A DNA stretch of 64,000 nucleotides from Hypericibacter adhaerens (GTDB lineage Bacteria > Pseudomonadota > Alphaproteobacteria > Dongiales > Dongiaceae): contig NZ_CP042582.1 of the NCBI RefSeq assembly GCF_008728835.1, positions 1,674,001-1,738,000 on the forward strand, in the 5' to 3' direction. The notes under the pieces were generated by a model that saw only the letters and a list, made by a program, of their open reading frames with translations, made no database searches and was not told the origin of the DNA. A program made the translations under genes and the position numbers. Below are positions 57,037 through 64,000 of this stretch, one piece after another (position 1 is the first letter of the stretch; the number at the start of each line of letters is the position of its first letter).

Positions 57037-57182
57037 AGAGGGACGCCGTGGCGCCGTTTGCCCGCGTCGCCGCGACGCCCGGTGACAATTTCCGGACCTA
57101 TCACTCCGATATGTAGGCTCGCTTAACAACCATGTTGAGCGGCGCATGAGCGGTTCGTTAGCTTGGCGCCCCGCGCGCCGAT

Positions 57183-57215
57183 GGCGACAAGGTCGCTCAC
57201 CCGAGGCCCAGGTGA
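57183..57215 (+). promoter_or_regulatory. Conserved leader element upstream of RTX gene 3
   Basis: A hairpin GCGAC-AAG-GTCGC (57184-57196) is followed by CACCCGAGGCCCAGGTGA (57198-57215), identical to the element before RTX gene 1. It ends 30 bp before the start codon, against 31 bp in gene 1. Confidence 0.6.
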
Positions 57216-57245
57216 ACAAGGCGCCGCGCAGACCAGGGGCTCATC

Positions 57246-59099
57246 ATGTCCAGCGGTTCGTCCTCCCAGCGCAACGACGCTGCCTATGGCTATGGCAATA
57301 ACGGCAATCACTACGGCACGCTCGGCGACAAGGGGCGCCATATCCAGGGCAACTGGTTCTCCGAATATCTCGCCGGGACGAACGGCAACGATACGATCGA
57401 CGGCCGTGGGGGCAACGACACGCTGGACGGTCGCAACGGCGACGACCGCATCACCGGCAGCAACGGCAATGACAGCATCCTCGGCGGCAACGGCGACGAC
57501 ACGCTGAACGGCGGGAACGGCGACGACACCATCTACGGCCAGTTCGACGACGATTCGATCCTCGGCGGCAACGGCGATGACGAGATCCATGCCGGCAACG
57601 GGCAGGACACCATCCGCGGCGGCAACGGCGACGATACCGTGTTCGGCGACGTCGCCGACGACCGCATCCACGGCGACAACGGCAACGACCGGATCCTGGG
57701 CTGGACCGGCGACGACACGCTCGACGGCGGGCGGGGCAACGACACGCTGCAGGGCGACAACGGCAACGATTCCGTGGTCGGCGGCTGGGGCGACGATTCC
57801 ATCGTCGGCGGCGAAGGCGACGACACGCTGCTGGCCGGCGAAGGCCACAACATCGTCAAGGGCGATGCCGGCAACGACCTGATCTATGCCGGCGCGGGCG
57901 GGGACACGATCCTCGGCGGCGACGGCGATGACACGATCTACGCCGGCAAGGGTCCGGACACGATCGATGGCGGTAACGGGAACGACGAGATCCACGCCGG
58001 CAACGGCTTCGACACCATCAGCGGCGGCGACGGCGACGACACCATCTTCGGCGACAACAGGACCGATTCCATCGTCGGCGGCGAGGGCAACGACCGGCTC
58101 CTGGCCTGGGGCGGCAACGATACCGTCAAGGGCGGCGAGGGCGACGACACGCTCTATGGCGACAATGGCAACGACACGCTGATCGGCGGCAATGGCGACG
58201 ATTCGGTGGTGGGCGGCGAGGGCCACGACACCGTGGTCGGCGGCGGCGGCGACGACCTGCTGCGCGGCGACAACGGCAATGACACGCTCGATGGCGGCAA
58301 TGGCGACGATACGCTGGACGGCGGCAACGGCCACGACGTCCTGATCGGCGGCGGCGGCACGGATTCGATCCTCGGCGGCGCCGGGGACGACACCCTCCAG
58401 GCCGGCCCCGACGACGACACCGTCCATGGCGGCGACGGCAACGACTTCATCACGGCCGTCGGCGGCCATGACGGGCTCTTCGGCGATGCCGGCGACGATC
58501 AGATCTCGGGCGGCGAGGATGACGACGAGATCGAGGGCGGCGAGGGCAACGATCTGCTGTCGGGCAACGAAGGCGCCGACCGGATCGCGGGCGGCGGCAA
58601 CGACGACACCCTCACCGGCGGCGATGGCGACGACACGCTGGATGGCGGCGGCGGCCTCAACCAGCTCTTCGGCGGCGACGGCAACGACATCCTGGTCTTC
58701 AACGGGCTCGGGGACCGCTACGAGGGCGATGGCGGGATCGACAGCCTGGCGATCTCGGGCAATGTCGATTTCACCGCGGCCGTGCCGAACGCCGGCGGCC
58801 TGGAGGTCCTCGACCTGCGCAGCGGTGCGGCCAACAGCGTGACGTTGAACGCCGCCGACATCGTCGGTTTCGGCGGCGCGACGGGCGAAAGCTGGAACGG
58901 CCAGGCGATCGATCTCGTGGCTCGAGGCGATGGCGGCGACAGTGTCGGCCTGCAAAGCACCGGCGGCGTTCATTTCACGCTGCAGGCGAGCGGCGTGGCC
59001 TTGAGCGATCCCGCCTATGGCGGCGCGGCCTACGATGTCTATAGCGACGGCACGCACACGGTCGCGGTCGAGCAGGGAGTCACGGTCGTCGACAGCTGA
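57246..59099 (+). CDS. RTX-repeat calcium-binding protein 3
   Basis: This 617-residue protein has a short Ser/Asn/Gly-rich N-terminus (about 40 residues), about 440 residues of RTX nonapeptides and the same C-terminal domain as RTX proteins 1 and 2 ([40 protein letters not shown]). It lacks the N-terminal module of proteins 2 and 4. AGGGG precedes the ATG. Probably secreted by a type I system and Ca-binding; no enzyme domain is seen. Confidence 0.9.
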   Translation: MSSGSSSQRNDAAYGYGNNGNHYGTLGDKGRHIQGNWFSEYLAGTNGNDTIDGRGGNDTLDGRNGDDRITGSNGNDSILGGNGDDTLNGGNGDDTIYGQFDDDSILGGNGDDEIHAGNGQDTIRGGNGDDTVFGDVADDRIHGDNGNDRILGWTGDDTLDGGRGNDTLQGDNGNDSVVGGWGDDSIVGGEGDDTLLAGEGHNIVKGDAGNDLIYAGAGGDTILGGDGDDTIYAGKGPDTIDGGNGNDEIHAGNGFDTISGGDGDDTIFGDNRTDSIVGGEGNDRLLAWGGNDTVKGGEGDDTLYGDNGNDTLIGGNGDDSVVGGEGHDTVVGGGGDDLLRGDNGNDTLDGGNGDDTLDGGNGHDVLIGGGGTDSILGGAGDDTLQAGPDDDTVHGGDGNDFITAVGGHDGLFGDAGDDQISGGEDDDEIEGGEGNDLLSGNEGADRIAGGGNDDTLTGGDGDDTLDGGGGLNQLFGGDGNDILVFNGLGDRYEGDGGIDSLAISGNVDFTAAVPNAGGLEVLDLRSGAANSVTLNAADIVGFGGATGESWNGQAIDLVARGDGGDSVGLQSTGGVHFTLQASGVALSDPAYGGAAYDVYSDGTHTVAVEQGVTVVDS

Positions 59100-59135
59100 T
59101 CGCGTGCGAGCGGCCTTCAGGCCGGCTCGGTGAGG

Positions 59136-59165
59136 GCGGGCGCCGGACGTCTCGGCGCCCGCTTT
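59136..59165 (+). terminator. Intrinsic-type terminator after RTX gene 3
   Basis: GCGGGCGCCG and CGGCGCCCGC form a perfect 10-bp stem with a 7-nt loop, followed by TTT. A second small hairpin (CGGCC-TTCA-GGCCG) precedes it at 59111-59124. Confidence 0.75.
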
Positions 59166-59315
59166 CGTATCGCGAAGCCATCGCGCGTCATCGCGCCGGC
59201 GGCAATGCCCGAAGAGCGCCTCGATTCTTGTTCCGACGGCCGCGCAGAACCGCATTCGAGCGGGTTTTGCCGCGAATTCTTTCTAATAGTTCATGAAGCT
59301 CAGCGGCTTATCGGA

Positions 59316-59410
59316 TGGCAAAAATTACAATACCTCCATCTACCATTGGGGTGTATCGATTTAGTCCGCATTAACATTGTTGGCCCTTAAGAGATCGCTA
59401 ATTTTTGCCA
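59316..59410. promoter_or_regulatory. 12-bp inverted repeat pair in the RTX gene 4 promoter region
   Basis: TGGCAAAAATTA at 59316-59327 is perfectly inverted at 59399-59410, 71 bp apart. The intervening DNA is AT-rich and likely contains the promoter. The inner bases match the TGTGGCAAA motif found before RTX genes 2 and 3. Together with the terminator this accounts for the 382-bp gap between RTX genes 3 and 4. Confidence 0.5.
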
Positions 59411-59481
59411 CAGCGAAAGCGGGAGGTCCCGCGCGCTGGCGGCGTGCATGAGGCGCGCCGCACCCATCCAGGGGGGCAATT

Positions 59482-62400
59482 ATGGCGACCGACTCCACCA
59501 CTCCGATCTCTGCCGGCCAGGATCAGACCGCGTCGAGCTCCGACACGCACAGCGCCACGCAGGCGCATCCGGACGCGACCGCGCAGGTCCAGACCCAGCC
59601 GGGCGCTGCCGCGGCCGACCCTCAAGGTCAGGCCCACCAGGCAGACGCCGTGCAGCCGGGCGAGGTGCAGCTCGCGGCCGCCAAGGTCGTCGAGGTGAAC
59701 GAGCCCGCCGCCGGCGAGACTGTGAAGGTGGAGGTCACGGCCGACGAGCAGCTGAAGCTCGATTTCGACATCGCCAAGTCGGAAGTGACGGAGACCCCCG
59801 ACGGCATCGAGATCACGACCCCCGACGGCGGTCATGTGCTCCTGGTCGGCATGAGCATGGACGAGTTCCTCGCGGCCCTGGGCGTGGGCGAGCTGCCCAC
59901 TGCCGCTGGCGGAGCCCAGGCCGGCACGGGCACGGCCAATACCGGCCACTTCCTCACCCCCTTCGGCCTGGCGGGTCTGATCGCCGGCCTTCTGGACAAC
60001 GGCCCGATCGGACCCACGGCGCTGCTCTATGGCGTGCCGGAACCCCTGACCGGCCCGCCCGACAAGCTGGACAACGGCCTCAACTGCCTGTTCACGCCGA
60101 ACAACGACTGCGTGGATTTCGATTCCGTGACGGGTGCGGTCGGCGTGTTCTACGACCCCGACTGCTTCTATCACGCCAAGGAAGGCGACGATCATGTCTG
60201 GCTGCCGAGCGACCAGACCCACGCCGACGCCATCCTCTATGACCCCAATCACGGCTTCTTCGGCGATTCCGGCGACGACAAGATCTTCGGCGGCAGGCTG
60301 AACGACATCGTCTCCGGCGGCACCGGCAACGACAAGCTGGTCGGCGACACGACCTGCGACAGCCTCTTCTCCGCCAAGGGCGGCAATGGCGGCGACTTCT
60401 TCTTCGCCGGCAGCAACGACACGCTGGTCGGCGACGCCGGCAGCGACACCATCATCGGCGACCACATCATCGGCACCAACGGCGACGATTCCATCGGCGG
60501 CGACGATTCGCTCGTCGGCGGCGAGGGCAACGACCTGGTGGTGGGCGACAAGCTGCTGGGCTCCGGTGGCGACGACACGCTGCATGGCGACGACACCATC
60601 GACGGCGGCGAGGGCAACGACATCCTCGTCGGCGACAAGATGGTCGGCGGCCTCGGCGACGACGTCTTCACCGGCCGGGATTGGATCCTCGGCAGCGGCG
60701 GCGACGACACGATCACCGGCGACAAGATGTTCGGCGGGCCCGGCAACGACCTGTTCAACGCCGAGGACACGATCGACGGCGGCAGCGGCAGCGACAAGAT
60801 CTTCGGCGACGCGATCTTCGGCGACAAGAGCGGCGCGGACGCGACCAAGCTCGTCGCCTATCTCGATCCCTGCAATTGCGACGATCTCGAGGATTCGATC
60901 ACCTTCGCCAACGTCACGTTGAGCGAGGGCGCGGGCGACGACACGGTTTATGCCGACGACTACATCACCGCCGGCGCCGGCAACGACCTCGTGGTCGGCG
61001 GCCTCATCCTCGGCGGCAACGGCGACGACGTCATCTACGACGACGACACGATCTATGGCGAGGACGGCGCGGACAAGATCGTCGGCGGCTACATCTCGGG
61101 CGGCGCCGGCAACGACTACGTCCAGGACGACGACAAGATCTATGGCGGGGCCGGCGACGATTCGATCCTCGGCGGCTACATCCAGGGCGAGGACGGCAAC
61201 GACACCATCAGCAACGACGACAAGATCTACGGCGGCAGCGGCAACGACACCATCGGCGGCGGCGAGATCTATGGCGGCGACGGCAACGACCTGATCTTCA
61301 ACAAGGACACGATCTACGGCGAGGAGGGCAACGATTCGATCTTCGGCGCCTTCGTCTTCGGCAATGACGGCAACGACTCCATCTATGCCGGCAACGACGT
61401 CTATGGCGACAACGGCGACGACACGCTGGCCGGCAACTTCATCTCGGGCGGCGACGGCAACGACTATATCGACTCTTACGACGACATCTCGGGCGGCGAC
61501 GGCAACGACAAGATCTTCGGCGGCAAGGTAGACGGCGATTCCGGCAACGACACGATCTATGCCGGGGACGAACTCTACGGGAACAGAGGCGAAGACAAGA
61601 TCGTCGGCGACGCCATCTCGGGCGGCGAGGGCAACGACTACATCTATTCCCGCGACTACATCTACGGCGGCGACGGCGACGATTCGATCGTCGCCGGCCA
61701 GATCGACGGCGACAACGGCAACGATACGATCAACACCGGCGATTACGTTTCGGGCGGCAACGGCGACGACACGATCGAAGGCAACGATATCCACGGCGGC
61801 GACGGCAACGACTATATCAACAGCTACGACACGATCCGCGGCGACAACGGCGACGATTCGATCTTCGGCGGCGGGATCTCCGGCGGCAACGGCGACGATT
61901 CGATCTATGCCGGCGACGGAATCTCCGGCGGGTCCGGCAACGACGTCATCAACGGCGACCAGATCAACGGCAACAACGGCGACGACTATATCTCCAGCCA
62001 CGACCAGATCGATGGCGACAACGGCGCCGACACGATCTTCGGCGGCAAGATCCAGGGCGGCAGCGGCAACGACAGCATCTATGCCGGCGACTGCATCAGC
62101 GGCGGCAACGGCGACGACAGCATCGAAGGCAACGCCATCTTCGGCGGCGACGGCAACGACAGCATCGACAGCCACGACGACATCGCCGGCAACAACGGCG
62201 ACGACATCATCGAGGGCGGCCGGATATTCGGCGACAATGGCAACGACACGATCAATGCCGGCGACGATATCTATGGCGGCGCCGGCAACGACCTGGTCGT
62301 GGGCGACTCCATCGCCGGCGGCGACGGCAACGACCTGATCTATGCCTACGACCATATCGAGGGCAACGACGCCGCCGATACGCTCGAGGGCGGCAACATC

Positions 62401-64000
62401 GCCGGCGGCAGCGGCAACGACAGCATCTATGCCGGCGACTGCATCTCCGGCGGCAATGGCGACGACACCATCGATGGCGACGTGATCCACGGCGGCGACG
62501 GCAGCGACTCGATCAGCAGCCACGACGACATCACCGGCGACAACGGCGACGACACCATCTTCGGCGGCAAGATCGGCGGCAACAACGGCAACGACACGAT
62601 CGATGCCGGCGACGATATCTCCGGCGGCTCGGGCGACGACACCATCGCCGGCAACGATATCTGGGGCGACAACGCCGCCGACGGCAACGACCTGATCTGC
62701 AGCCACGATCGGATCGACGGCGACGACGGCGACGATTCGATCGCCGGCGGCTTCATCTCGGGCGACAACGGTAACGACAGCATCTATGCCGGCGACTGCA
62801 TCTCGGGCGGCAACGGCGACGACACGATCGCCGGCGACCGGATCACCGGCGGCAACGGCAACGATTATGTGAGCAGCCACGACGACATCGCTGGCGACGA
62901 CGGCGAGGATTCGATCTTCGGCGGCAGCATCACCGGCGACAACGGCGACGACTCCATCTATGCCGGCGACTGCATCTCGGGCGGGTCGGGCAACGACACG
63001 ATTGCCGGCAACACCGTCGAGGGCGGCAACGGCAACGACAGCATCGACAGCTCCGACGACATCTACGGCGACAACGGCAACGATTCGATCCTTGGCGGCG
63101 AGATCTCGGGCGGGAACGGCGACGACACGATCGATGCCCACGACTGCATCTCGGGCGGCGACGGCAAGGACACGATTGCCGGCGACGACATCCAAGGCGG
63201 CAACGGCAACGACTATGTCAGCAGCCACGACGACATCTACGGCGGCAAGGGCGACGATCTGATCTCGGGCGGCCAGATCGCCGGCGACAACGGCAACGAC
63301 AGCATCTATGCCGGCGACTATGTCCGCGGCGGGTCGGGCAACGACACGATCGACGGCAACGCCATCAGCGGCGGCGACGGCGACGACAGCATCTACAGCC
63401 AGGACAACGTCTACGGCGACAACGGCGCCGACTCGATCTTCGGCGGCAAGATCACCGGCGGTGCCGGCAACGACACGATCAATGCCGACGACTATATCTC
63501 GGGCGGCGACGGCAACGACACCATCCGCGGCGACGAGATCCAGGGCAACGACGGCAACGACGTGATCACCAGCCACGACACGATCTTCGGCGACGCCGGC
63601 GAAGACACGATCCACGGCGGCCTGATCGCCGGGAACAACGGCGACGACACGATCTATGCCGGCGACGGCATCTACGGCGGGGAAGGCAACGACAGCATCG
63701 AGGGCAACCAGATCTACGGCGGCGACGGCAACGACAGTGTCGTCAGCTACGACGGCATCAACGGCAACAACGGCGACGACTACATCCTCGGCGGCCAGAT
63801 CTCGGGTGGCGAGGACAACGACACCGTCCGTGCCGGCGACTACATCAGCGGCGACAACGGCAACGACACGATCGCCGGTGACTCGATCTTCGGTGACAAT
63901 GGCGACGACAAGCTGTTCGGCCAGGACACGATCTATGGCGGCGAGGGTAGCGACTCGATCCTCGGCGACAGCATCTTCGGCGGCAACGGCAACGACAAGA
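59482..64000 (+). CDS. RTX-type protein 4 with N-terminal module and non-canonical repeats (partial)
   Basis: The frame is open from the ATG at 59482 (AGGGGGG upstream) to the end of the window, more than 1500 codons, so the C-terminus is missing. Residues 1-65 are Ala/Gln-rich and disordered. Residues about 66-260 match the N-terminal module of RTX protein 2 (LKLDFDIAKSEVT, TPDGGHVLLVGMSMDEFLAA, NTGHFLTPFGLAGLIAGL, VDFDSVTGAVGVFYDPDCFY). The remaining ~1240 residues are RTX-like, but each GGxGNDxI unit is followed by five or six extra residues ending in Ile (such as DSHDDI or AGDCI). This gives alternating 15- and 14-residue units and a 58-residue super-repeat. Probably a large secreted or surface protein. 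Confidence 0.9.
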   Translation, partial: MATDSTTPISAGQDQTASSSDTHSATQAHPDATAQVQTQPGAAAADPQGQAHQADAVQPGEVQLAAAKVVEVNEPAAGETVKVEVTADEQLKLDFDIAKSEVTETPDGIEITTPDGGHVLLVGMSMDEFLAALGVGELPTAAGGAQAGTGTANTGHFLTPFGLAGLIAGLLDNGPIGPTALLYGVPEPLTGPPDKLDNGLNCLFTPNNDCVDFDSVTGAVGVFYDPDCFYHAKEGDDHVWLPSDQTHADAILYDPNHGFFGDSGDDKIFGGRLNDIVSGGTGNDKLVGDTTCDSLFSAKGGNGGDFFFAGSNDTLVGDAGSDTIIGDHIIGTNGDDSIGGDDSLVGGEGNDLVVGDKLLGSGGDDTLHGDDTIDGGEGNDILVGDKMVGGLGDDVFTGRDWILGSGGDDTITGDKMFGGPGNDLFNAEDTIDGGSGSDKIFGDAIFGDKSGADATKLVAYLDPCNCDDLEDSITFANVTLSEGAGDDTVYADDYITAGAGNDLVVGGLILGGNGDDVIYDDDTIYGEDGADKIVGGYISGGAGNDYVQDDDKIYGGAGDDSILGGYIQGEDGNDTISNDDKIYGGSGNDTIGGGEIYGGDGNDLIFNKDTIYGEEGNDSIFGAFVFGNDGNDSIYAGNDVYGDNGDDTLAGNFISGGDGNDYIDSYDDISGGDGNDKIFGGKVDGDSGNDTIYAGDELYGNRGEDKIVGDAISGGEGNDYIYSRDYIYGGDGDDSIVAGQIDGDNGNDTINTGDYVSGGNGDDTIEGNDIHGGDGNDYINSYDTIRGDNGDDSIFGGGISGGNGDDSIYAGDGISGGSGNDVINGDQINGNNGDDYISSHDQIDGDNGADTIFGGKIQGGSGNDSIYAGDCISGGNGDDSIEGNAIFGGDGNDSIDSHDDIAGNNGDDIIEGGRIFGDNGNDTINAGDDIYGGAGNDLVVGDSIAGGDGNDLIYAYDHIEGNDAADTLEGGNIAGGSGNDSIYAGDCISGGNGDDTIDGDVIHGGDGSDSISSHDDITGDNGDDTIFGGKIGGNNGNDTIDAGDDISGGSGDDTIAGNDIWGDNAADGNDLICSHDRIDGDDGDDSIAGGFISGDNGNDSIYAGDCISGGNGDDTIAGDRITGGNGNDYVSSHDDIAGDDGEDSIFGGSITGDNGDDSIYAGDCISGGSGNDTIAGNTVEGGNGNDSIDSSDDIYGDNGNDSILGGEISGGNGDDTIDAHDCISGGDGKDTIAGDDIQGGNGNDYVSSHDDIYGGKGDDLISGGQIAGDNGNDSIYAGDYVRGGSGNDTIDGNAISGGDGDDSIYSQDNVYGDNGADSIFGGKITGGAGNDTINADDYISGGDGNDTIRGDEIQGNDGNDVITSHDTIFGDAGEDTIHGGLIAGNNGDDTIYAGDGIYGGEGNDSIEGNQIYGGDGNDSVVSYDGINGNNGDDYILGGQISGGEDNDTVRAGDYISGDNGNDTIAGDSIFGDNGDDKLFGQDTIYGGEGSDSILGDSIFGGNGNDK
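61126..63999 (+). repeat. 174-bp (58-residue) super-repeat of RTX gene 4
   Basis: Matching codons (the serine of SHDDI or its equivalent) fall at 61474, 61648, 61822, 61996, 62170, 62344, 62518, 62701, 62875, 63049, 63223, 63397, 63571 and 63745. Every step is 174 bp except one of 183 bp, caused by a three-codon insertion. Weaker copies extend the phase back to 61126. Each super-repeat contains four units of about 15, 14, 15 and 14 residues. Confidence 0.88.

Noticed and set aside
57025-57080. Cyclic-di-GMP riboswitch before RTX gene 3
   Set aside because: GGCAAA and GGGACGC strings are reminiscent of the class I aptamer, but the rest of the consensus and its pairing are absent, and the related motif before gene 4 is inverted.
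59398-63615. Long antisense open frame (about 1400 codons) opposite RTX gene 4
   Set aside because: The reverse strand stays open because the repeat DNA is low in TA-containing codons. The product would be a monotonous Val/Ala/Asp string with no start context, while the forward frame gives a clear N-terminal module and RTX motifs. The same holds for antisense frames over RTX genes 1, 2 and 3.
61126-63999. CRISPR-like array
   Set aside because: The repeats are regular but lie in one open reading frame, have no unique spacers of fixed length, and encode RTX-like units.

Overview
This is a GC-rich chromosomal window (roughly two thirds G+C by eye). Its gene content fits a free-living alphaproteobacterium of the Rhodospirillales type: a selenocysteine formate dehydrogenase operon, a hopanoid-type gene pair, dTDP-rhamnose synthesis, a CueR/CopA copper system, an Acr3-type arsenic operon and large RTX proteins. 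The taxonomic placement is inferred from gene content only. No rRNA genes, CRISPR array, prophage or insertion sequence is visible. One RNA gene is present, tRNA-Sec.

Layout. 1-7626 (+): a tightly packed operon encodes the end of formate dehydrogenase alpha, its beta (Fe-S) and gamma (cytochrome b) subunits, the accessory protein FdhE, and the selenocysteine machinery SelA, SelB and selC. The selC gene lies wholly inside the 3' end of the selB reading frame, and a small unknown protein is translationally coupled behind it. 7646-12739 (-): an arsenic operon, read from high to low coordinates, holds arsR, arsC, acr3, a second arsR, a flavoprotein with a cysteine-rich tail and an MFS exporter. 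12813-17881: a phospholipase D-like protein (-), then a two-helix membrane protein and a phospholipase C-type phosphoesterase (+). The phosphoesterase carries an unusual N-terminal Cys-x-x-Trp ladder with an 11-residue period. 18045-24138 (-): an orphan CoxL-like molybdenum hydroxylase, an AraC regulator, an acyl-CoA synthetase and an enoyl-CoA hydratase-like protein. 24248-27807: a divergent pair of an LTA-synthase/OpgB-like phosphoglycerol transferase and a glycosyltransferase. 28030-29370 (+): a MerR regulator and a PCMT-like methyltransferase. 29452-31456 (-): hpnA and an HpnL-like membrane protein. 31591-34662: copper homeostasis genes (cueR, copA, divergent copZ). 35028-37450 (+): a glycosyltransferase and a LysE-type exporter. 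37466-41591 (-): rfbC-rfbB-rfbD-rfbA and a Sel1-repeat protein. 41755-43944 (+): a TPR/O-GlcNAc-transferase-like protein. 44096-49804: an EmrAB-type drug efflux pair, a JmjC/cupin oxygenase, a truncated duplicate of emrA, and a LysR regulator. 50039-64000 (+): four tandem RTX-type proteins, the last running off the window.

How the genes work together. The first operon makes a membrane formate dehydrogenase and most of what is needed to insert selenocysteine into it; selD and the Sec codon itself lie outside the window. The ars operon combines arsenate reduction, arsenite export and two cysteine-bearing ArsR repressors, with palindromic candidate operators in front of both arsR genes. CueR sits on the copA transcript and a CueR-type box lies just before copA. 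The RTX genes share a C-terminal domain (genes 1-3), an N-terminal module (genes 2 and 4) and short repeated motifs in their upstream regions, so they look like a co-regulated paralogous family of secreted Ca-binding proteins. Their type I secretion genes are not in the window.

The features most worth following up are selC nested in selB, the 11-residue Cys/Trp ladder on the phosphoesterase, the non-canonical 174-bp super-repeat of the fourth RTX gene, the conserved leaders and motifs of the RTX cluster, and the partial emrA/promoter duplication around the JmjC gene.
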